Source: Stenogyne calaminthoides (lineage: Eukaryota; Streptophyta; Magnoliopsida; Lamiales; Lamiaceae). From it: DNA of 64,000 nt. Under the pieces are notes generated by a model. It did no database searches. It was not told where the DNA came from and saw nothing but the letters and a program-made list of their open reading frames with translations. Shown piece by piece: positions 57,837 through 64,000 of the stretch. Position numbers and translations under genes: made by a program. Positions within the stretch are counted from its first letter, which is position 1, and every line of letters begins with the position of its first letter. The stretch lies in the NCBI GenBank assembly GCA_037126765.1, contig JBBCBC010000024.1, positions 13,861,554 to 13,925,553 of the forward strand. Reading direction: 5' to 3'.

Positions 57837-59258
57837 TTTTGGGAAATTTATAATTTTGATGGAAGTTCCAAAACAGATTGTAATAGGACCAGCCAGACCT
57901 GTTAGCTGACTGATGAATTAGATATCAGATTAGGATGACCAGCTGAGATGTATAGACGGCTAATGTAACGGAAAGGTCACATATTGAGGGGGAACTCAAT
58001 ATGTATAGGTTAAGTTTTGAAGAAGATCAGAAGATCAGAAGATCGAAAGATCAGAACATCAGAAGATCACCAGGCGAGAAGACCAGAAAACCTACATCAG
58101 AAGACTCAATCAGGTAGACTGATAAGTCTGGACTGATCAGGTCAGCTCAAATCAGGTGACAACCAGAAGATCACCAAGTCATACATGTTCATCAGACACG
58201 AAGAATGTCAACCTAAGTTGGTAAATCAAACATTGAATCAGTTAACTTGATAACCAATAAGAGCAAGACACGTATGTACGGAGCTGACATTGCAGGATGA
58301 GGTGCTTCAAAGTTAAACGGCTAGAAAGGACGAGCATACACACTTTCGGCCATGCCGCCTCTGTACACATCAAATCGGGTCTGCAAACCTACCTTAAATA
58401 GACCAAAATTCGAATTGCTCTCAACGGCTAGTTCGATTTCGTGCCTATATATATGAGATCAAACCTTCATAGTAAGGTTACAAAAATTATCATCAAGCTC
58501 AAGCTATCCGCAATTTTTGCACGAAGAATACAAATCAAGAATATTTTCTAAGTGTTCATCCCATAGTTCTTAGCATAGAATTTTTATCCTTTAGCTTTAG
58601 GCTACTCAAATATTAGGATAGAATTCAAGTTGGAACATACAAATCTTATACCCAAACCCTCAAAGTTAGGTTAAGTTTATTAAGCAAGATTTCAGACTAG
58701 GGTTTCTAGTTTCTGATTTCTGGGATTGTTGAGTGAGAACTCTCGAAACATCTGTTGTACTGTGTTGGACTAACACATTATACTAAGTCCAGTTTGGTTA
58801 AGTGTGTGTGCCCCTGCTGATAGGGAAGAGTGGACGTAGGACGAGTTGTCCGAACCACTATAAATCTTGTGTGATTTATCTGTTTTACACTCTTAGCACA
58901 CTACCTGCTTTATATTCCATGCATGTTCTGAGTTTGGATCAGGTTTGCACCAAGCAACTGATCTGATCAGGTTGACACCTTTGTCATTTGGTCTAAAACA
59001 GATTACTCCGAATCTGGTTTGAGTAAAAATGATTTTTCACACGGGTTAACTTATCTTTCGCACAAACAGTTGAGCTGATAGACGTCGAACTGATCTGCTT
59101 CCAAGCTGTCAGTAAGTCGGATATCAGTCTGTACTGATTCACTCGCACTCTGATCAAGCTAATTTCATATTCACACCTGATCTGAACAAAAGTTTTAGAA
59201 GTCTATTCACCCCTCCCCTCTAGACTTCTACCCTCACGAAACCCGTTCGGGACCTACA
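57837..59258 (+). mobile_element. SIRE-C 3' LTR
   Basis: A 1.42-kb LTR, related to but shorter and more diverged than the SIRE-B LTRs. Its TG start is mutated to TT (TTTTGGGAAATTTA) and it ends CCTACA. It has a TATA box at 58446-58454. It lies in the minus-strand A2 gag, with expected TSD copy CTCAC at 59259-59263 and no visible partner. Confidence 0.88.
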
Positions 59259-60863
59259 CTCACTTTTCTTTGGAGTTTCATGTTTCTCAAAGAGGACATT
59301 GAATTCAGTCTGATAAGCTGATTTTCCTCAGTGGATTTCTCTAACTTTCCTTTCAGGGCCTCTACCACTTTCTCTTTCTTTGAGAGTTGTACTTTCAGAA
59401 CATCTAGTTCATCAGTAACTCCCATCAACTGAGAAGTGATCTCAGCAGCATTAGAGTGTTTCCACCTCAGATTCTCAGCAGTCAGTTCTTTATTCTGCTC
59501 GTGAGTTTCAATGAACAGTTCTTGTAACACGAATAGTCCTTCATCAGATTCTCAAAAGAACCCATCAGGTCAAAATTACTAGTTGCGGATGAACTTGATA
59601 ACTCAGGTGCTTGTGTAGGAGCAGCAACATAGATAGAAGAATTTACCTCCTCAATAGCAACAAGGCAGACATCATCACTTTCACTATCTGAGAATATTTC
59701 TTCTGAAGAACTTGATTCTTCTCCAGTATGTTCTTCTTCAACAATCATAGCCTTTTTGCTTGAATACTTCTTGTCTCTTTTGGCTTACCTCTCCTTTCTT
59801 TCCTTGGATCTCAACTCAGGGCAGTCATACTGGAAGTGACCTTTCTTTTTGTAGTTGTAGCATATGTTAACATCATCATCCTGATCATTTTCTTCTTTGG
59901 ACTTGAAGTCCTTCTTCCTGGATGAAGATCCTTCAGTTTTGTGGTCCTTCTTCTTCTCAGTGATTTGTCTTCAGTTTTTTAGTTGCTCATGTTCCTGTAC
60001 CTGGTATCTTTGTTATACCTTTTGTATTTCCTATATCTGTTGTTCATTTTCTCAAACCTTCTTGCCATCAGGGCAATTGTCTCATCTTTTTCATCCTGAT
60101 TTTTACTAGATGAGGTCTCAGGTTCCTTAGTATTGCAATTTTTTTCTTATGCTTTGAAAGCCACATTTTTGTTAGATGAAGTATCATCTTTGCTATCAGG
60201 TTTCTTAGTTTTCTTATCAATGACAAACTCATAGGCTTTCAACTCAGAGAAAACCTGTTGCTATGGCATAGAAGAAATATCTTTGGTGTTCTCAATCACC
60301 ACATCATGTATATCCCATTTCTTAGAGAGTCCTCTAAGAATTTTCAGAGCAATTTATCTTTTGGGACATCTTTTCCCAAGAGCACTCAAATCATTCATAA
60401 TGCTAGTGAATCTGACCTCAAGTCTTTCGATGGATTCACCATTTTCCATTTCAAAACCATCAAATTTGGCAATGGCCACAGATAGTTTGTTTTCCTTGAT
60501 ATGATCAGTGCCCTGACACATTTTAGCAAGTGTGTCCCAAATTTTTTTGGCAGTTTTACAGTGGGAAATCATTCCCATAACACCATCATCAATAGTGCTA
60601 TACAGTGTATCTTTAGCAATGTAATCCAGGTGAACCAACTTTCTCTCTTCAAGAGTAAGCTGATCATCAGATTTGGGAAATTCATCCCTTGGATCATCTA
60701 TTTCATTATCAGTCAATCTAGCATTCACGACCTTATACTCAAAAGGTCCTTGAGACACAACTCTCCACATTCTCTCATGTTTAGAGTACAGATGTGCCTG
60801 CATTCTCAATCTCCATAGATCATAGTTTTCACCTGAGAACATAGGTAGTTTCTTAGAAGGCAT
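59259..60863 (-). pseudogene. SIRE-A2 gag
   Basis: Minus-strand gag starting at Met 60863 (MPSKKLPMFSGENYDLWRLR). It is open for about 170 codons through the UBN2-type core (AKKIWDTLAKMCQGTDHIKE), then broken by a stop or shift at KRCPKR. Downstream open pieces encode a Lys/Ser tail, a zinc-knuckle remnant (CYNYKKKGHFQYDC, with one Cys changed to Tyr), an acidic Ser/Glu run (EEEHTGEESSSSEEIFSDSE) and a coiled coil (LDVLKVQLSKKEKVVEALKG). It is cut at 59259 by the SIRE-C LTR. This copy has few CG-type changes and serves as reference for SIRE-A. Confidence 0.88.
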
Positions 60864-60971
60864 GATGAATGAGCCTTGTAAGATATCAGTAGAAGATCTA
60901 TTCAGTGGACCACCAAAGTCTCTTAGTGACAAGACTTATGGCTACCAAAGCAAGTGGTCAAATGAACCATT

Positions 60972-60983
60972 GCTCTGATACCA
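60972..60983 (-). other. Primer-binding site of SIRE-A2
   Basis: TGGTATCAGAGC on the minus strand, a perfect initiator-Met complement next to the LTR. Confidence 0.92.
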
Positions 60984-60985
60984 CT

Positions 60986-62744
60986 TGTTGGTCCCGGGGT
61001 AAATGAGTCTCACACGTGTAGGGGGGAGAGAATACACGTGTATAGTGATTTTTAAACTTTTTACCAAACTGTGAACAGTGAGTCAGGTTGTCCTGAAAAT
61101 TAGTCCTGAGAAGCACAAGATGCTCTGAGTCAGAGTATACTGAGATAATAACACTGAGCGGCTTTCAGAGACTTCAGATTAGCCCAACTGATCTGAGTTT
61201 TAAAACAGAGTCCAAATAAGCTTGGAGTAGATAACAATCTTACTGACTACTCAGATGAGTTGATCAGTTTGACAATTATCTATACTAGCTTATCTAGAGT
61301 GCGGAATGTGTAGGCCCTAAGTTTATACTCGTTTTATCTTGCTGAAAATCTTTGTTACTCAGTAAACCAGTGGTTAAGGCTGTGATCAAATTAATGCAAA
61401 CTCAGTGGATTGGTTCCAACTGAATATCAGAAAACTCAGTATGCTTTTAGTGAAAATATGTAATAGATAAAAGGCAAAGCAGAAAGCAAATAACACAGCA
61501 AATTATAGTGGTTCAGAGACTCAAGCTCCAACGTCCACTCTCTCTGATCCTCAGAGAAAATCCTTAACTCACTACTACTACTACTACCTAAAGCTTTCAG
61601 ACTGAACACAACATTTTACTAACTTTCCACTATGAGTTTTCAAGCTGAACTACACCACAGCTTACTAACTCAACACAAACAAGCTTTCAAGTTGAACACA
61701 AGCAACTTACTAACTTCTTCTCTAGAGCTTTCAAGCTAAACTCCTGCAGCTTACTCACTCTTTACAACTCTCACTTTCCAACAACTACACACTCAAACTA
61801 CCTAACAAAAGGGTTTAGGTTTTGGTTGGTTTCCAACTGAGGTGAGATATCCTTTTACATTAAAACACAAGATAAATGATTAGGATATCTCTAACTAAGC
61901 TTTGAATATTCTTGAATCTAGGCTTAGTTGAGCTCTCTTCAAAGATGAAACACTTGGGAAATTCTTAGGGTTTCGAGTGCTTCACAGTATAAACTTGAAT
62001 ACGAATGAGCTCAGAAGTTGCTTGATTTTTCGTAACCTTGCAATGGTGAAGTTCACTGGTATTTATAGGTAACTCACCAAGGTCACTCTTGAAAAACTAT
62101 CCGTTGGAAGAGATAGCATCAAGGGTTTCCTTATTTGGTTAGTGATGAACGACTATATTAGGGTTGGAACAAGCCCTTGCATGGTTTGGGTAATATATAG
62201 CCAAACAGTCAATCACCACTTTCTGTGAACTGGAAGATATCAGTCCTGGCATTTCCTCAGAGATATGTCGATTTCAGTGTCAGTAAAGTACGCTGTTGTC
62301 GCCTCCTCATTGGTCGAAGTCTTCTTTTGAACAGAGACAAGCAAAATGGCTCTTTTTAAGTCAACCACATTGAACTGATATGTTCCTTAATGATCATGAA
62401 TGTGTAACATTCTCTTTGTTTGTACTAAGAATGAACAAAACACTATTTACTCATAAATAGCTTGTTCAGGGTCTTATGGGTCAGTATAAACAGTCTTCAG
62501 GATCTTCAGTCTTCAGGGTCTTCTGTCTTCAGAGTCTCATGTCTTCAGGGTCTCCTGTCTTCAGGGTCTTCTGAAGTATCCTTATCTATCCCGATCTATA
62601 TATGCTGACTATACATGGTACAGATAATCCTGATCCTATCACTTATTGAAAACCTGATCCCGATCTACCAAAATGTTCTGATACATGTCATACTCAGAGG
62701 TTTTGAGATCTAATCAAAATCTTTATTAAATTCATCTCCCAACA
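60986..62744 (-). mobile_element. SIRE-A2 5' LTR
   Basis: A 1759-bp LTR (plus strand TGTTGGTCCCGG...CTCCCAACA) with TATA (minus) at 62060-62067, a G-box hairpin at 61012-61041 and a GTCTTCAGGGTCTTCTG-type repeat at 62495-62575. It provides the uninterrupted version of the SIRE-A LTR at the SIRE-B insertion point (about 61800). Flank CTTAT follows; its partner is not in view. Confidence 0.92.
62495..62580. repeat. CTTCAGGGTCTTCTG-type tandem repeat
   Basis: About five degenerate 14-16-bp units in the U3 part of the A2 LTR, analogous to the CAAGACTC array of SIRE-A. Confidence 0.8.
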
Positions 62745-63454
62745 CTTATCATATCAAATTGGGAACACCGCAACTCATGTGTGATATAATTAAATTTGGG
62801 GTGTTTCAGTTGGTAATAGAGCAACTAGTTCTGGACTCACTATTCTTAAAAAAAAAAAAAGATAATTGTAATTGATACATCTTCCTTTTTAAAATGCGGA
62901 TCGTAAATTACTAACATATATCTTACCCTTTCTTTCCGGCTCTAACTAGGTAAGAAATGTTATTATGTTCAGGTTAGATATAATTATGGTCTCATGTAAA
63001 ATTGTAGTTCTTGCAATTTGTGAAAATATATTTCCAACTATTTATATGACTGTTGCATATCATATAAATTAATGAAATTTTGGGTGCCTTGCATATCCAA
63101 TTAGGTAACTAAAGATCACTTAAAATAATATTAAAATATAAAACAATTAGGTTGAATATTCCACGATCGTAATTAATTCCTCCCGAATAGTAAATAAATA
63201 ATGAAACATTTTCTTGCATGATAATAAAGAAATCATATGATGGTGTTTGTATCATCTAAATTTATGTTGATGATCCAAATATTTGTTGGAACGAGCAATA
63301 AAATTAAAAAAAAATTAATTTAATCTTAGAGATTGAATTTTGAAATAAAAAAAACATTGGTGAAACCAAGCATCGGCTCGACTAGCCGATAGAGCATCTC
63401 CCTAAAGGAAAATGAATTTTATACACTAGTCATCTTACTTAACGAAGGTATTGG
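62745..63454. other. Unassigned AT-rich flank
   Basis: No convincing coding frame. Two short stretches resemble the 5' half of a tRNA (A-box-like): about 62811-62850 (TCAGTTGGTAATAGAGCAAC), with a 13-base A run 20 bp downstream, and about 63370-63405 (GACTAGCCGATAGAGCATCT). Neither has a proper B box or foldable 3' half. Confidence 0.3.
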
Positions 63455-63720
63455 ACATATTTTTTATAAGGATAAATTTCATCTACTTAGCACACCAATA
63501 ACTGTTCGATCTGTTGAAGTGGTATACCTAAAGAAGATATATAAAATATGATAGGACCAGAAGTTTCTTATTTAAGTGGTGTTGGTGTATAGTATACAAT
63601 ATTTTGAAATCTGCACTAAACCCGATAATGCATTTGCAGTGAATTTGCTTGGAAGATTTAGTGCTTACAAGGAAACATTGTAAAAACATTAAACACATGT
63701 CCAGTGTCTCCAAAATGAGT
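63455..63720 (+). pseudogene. Decayed copia RT/RNase H fragment
   Basis: Three short pieces in shifting frames match a copia region just before RNase H: FYKDKFHLLSTPITVRSV at about 63461-63520, IGPEVSYLSGVG at about 63551-63586, and CATTTGCAGTGAATTTGCTT (AFAVNLL) at about 63631. A different, older copia lineage than those above; too decayed to place further. Confidence 0.5.
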
Positions 63721-63884
63721 AATAAGTCTGGAAGACTATTGTCTTCGGGGGGAGAGAAGGTTGGGGGGCGGGCTTCAAAACAATCCTGAAAATTGATGTT
63801 ATAATCTTTTCTTTTTGCTAAATTTCTTTTTCTAGATTATTCTAGCAATGTTTTAAAATTAGTCATGAGCATTACGTCGTAATG

Positions 63885-64000
63885 TTCAAGCGGGAGTATT
63901 GTAAATATATTGATATATTGTGCACGTTATTTTGTGGGCTTTAGGACTCTAGAGTTGCAGATCCATTCTTCTTATAAATAAGTCTTCCTATTATATTACC
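63885..64000 (+). mobile_element. Possible copia polypurine tract and LTR start
   Basis: TTCAAGCGGGAGTATTGTAAA resembles a copia polypurine tract followed by an LTR start (TGTTGTAA changed to TATTGTAA at about 63897). CTTATAAATAAG at about 63971-63982 is a plausible TATA box. The window ends inside it. It fits the RT relic just upstream, with most of RNase H lost between. Confidence 0.45.

Noticed and set aside
59894..60818. Plus-strand frames of 70-105 codons at 59897-60109, 60283-60504 and 60501-60818
   Set aside because: Antisense to the minus-strand A2 gag. Ser/Phe-rich text typical of reverse-complemented Lys/Glu-rich coding sequence.

Overview
The window is flowering-plant (probably eudicot) nuclear DNA made almost entirely of LTR retrotransposons, nearly all Ty1/copia. 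I found no intact host gene, rRNA, tRNA or CRISPR array. The evidence is repeated TG...CA long terminal repeats, primer-binding sites complementary to plant initiator tRNA-Met (TGGTATCAGAGC and decayed forms), purine-rich tracts, 5-bp target-site duplications, and broken copia polyproteins (gag, zinc knuckle, D-T/S-G protease, integrase, YVDD/YIDD reverse transcriptase, RNase H). My working labels are: X, copia with ~1.55-kb LTRs and a long GC-rich leader; Y, copia with a ~0.76-kb LTR; SIRE-A, A2, B, C and D, SIRE-like copia; ANG, Angela-like copia with ~1.96-kb LTRs.

Layout: 1-627 ANG-type LTR fragment. 628-~1490 minus-strand SIRE-like LTR fragment (D). 911-9318 and 9363-17755 are two tandem copies of an ~8.4-kb composite unit: D LTR piece, truncated minus-strand X element (integrase, protease, gag, leader, 5' LTR), a second X LTR fragment, then the Y LTR and gag on the plus strand. 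A 44-bp filler copied from X LTR sequence sits between the units. In unit 2, Y continues to 18675, where a plus-strand X LTR begins. That X LTR is split by SIRE-A (19625-42758, TSD CAGTT), whose own 5' LTR is split by SIRE-B (20868-35703, TSD CTTTG). SIRE-B carries an additional broken ORF ('ORF2') downstream of pol. 43390-44876 is a head-to-head meeting of a plus X leader and a minus X leader. The minus X LTR (44877-55621) is split by a nearly complete minus-strand ANG element (46169-55359, TSD GCATA/GCATC). 55622-59258 is the 3' end of SIRE-C, with a solo ANG-type LTR (55700-57536, TSD TATTA) inside its ORF2. 59259-62744 is the gag and 5' LTR of a minus-strand SIRE-A relative (A2). 62745-64000 is mostly unassigned AT-rich DNA ending in a decayed copia 3' end.

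None of the elements looks autonomous as written, because every polyprotein carries stops or frameshifts. Many of these breaks fall at CTG/CAG sites that read as TCG, CCG, CGG or CG in one copy but CTG/CAG in its sister copy. These changes are patchy and copy-specific. They look more like base-calling or consensus errors at CHG-methylated cytosines than like decay, so the apparent gene breakage should be treated cautiously. The most distinctive biology is the four-to-five-deep nest with readable TSDs, the tandem duplication with a templated filler, the SIRE ORF2 with its own promoter-like and intron-like leader, and an exon-like segment inside the Y LTR.
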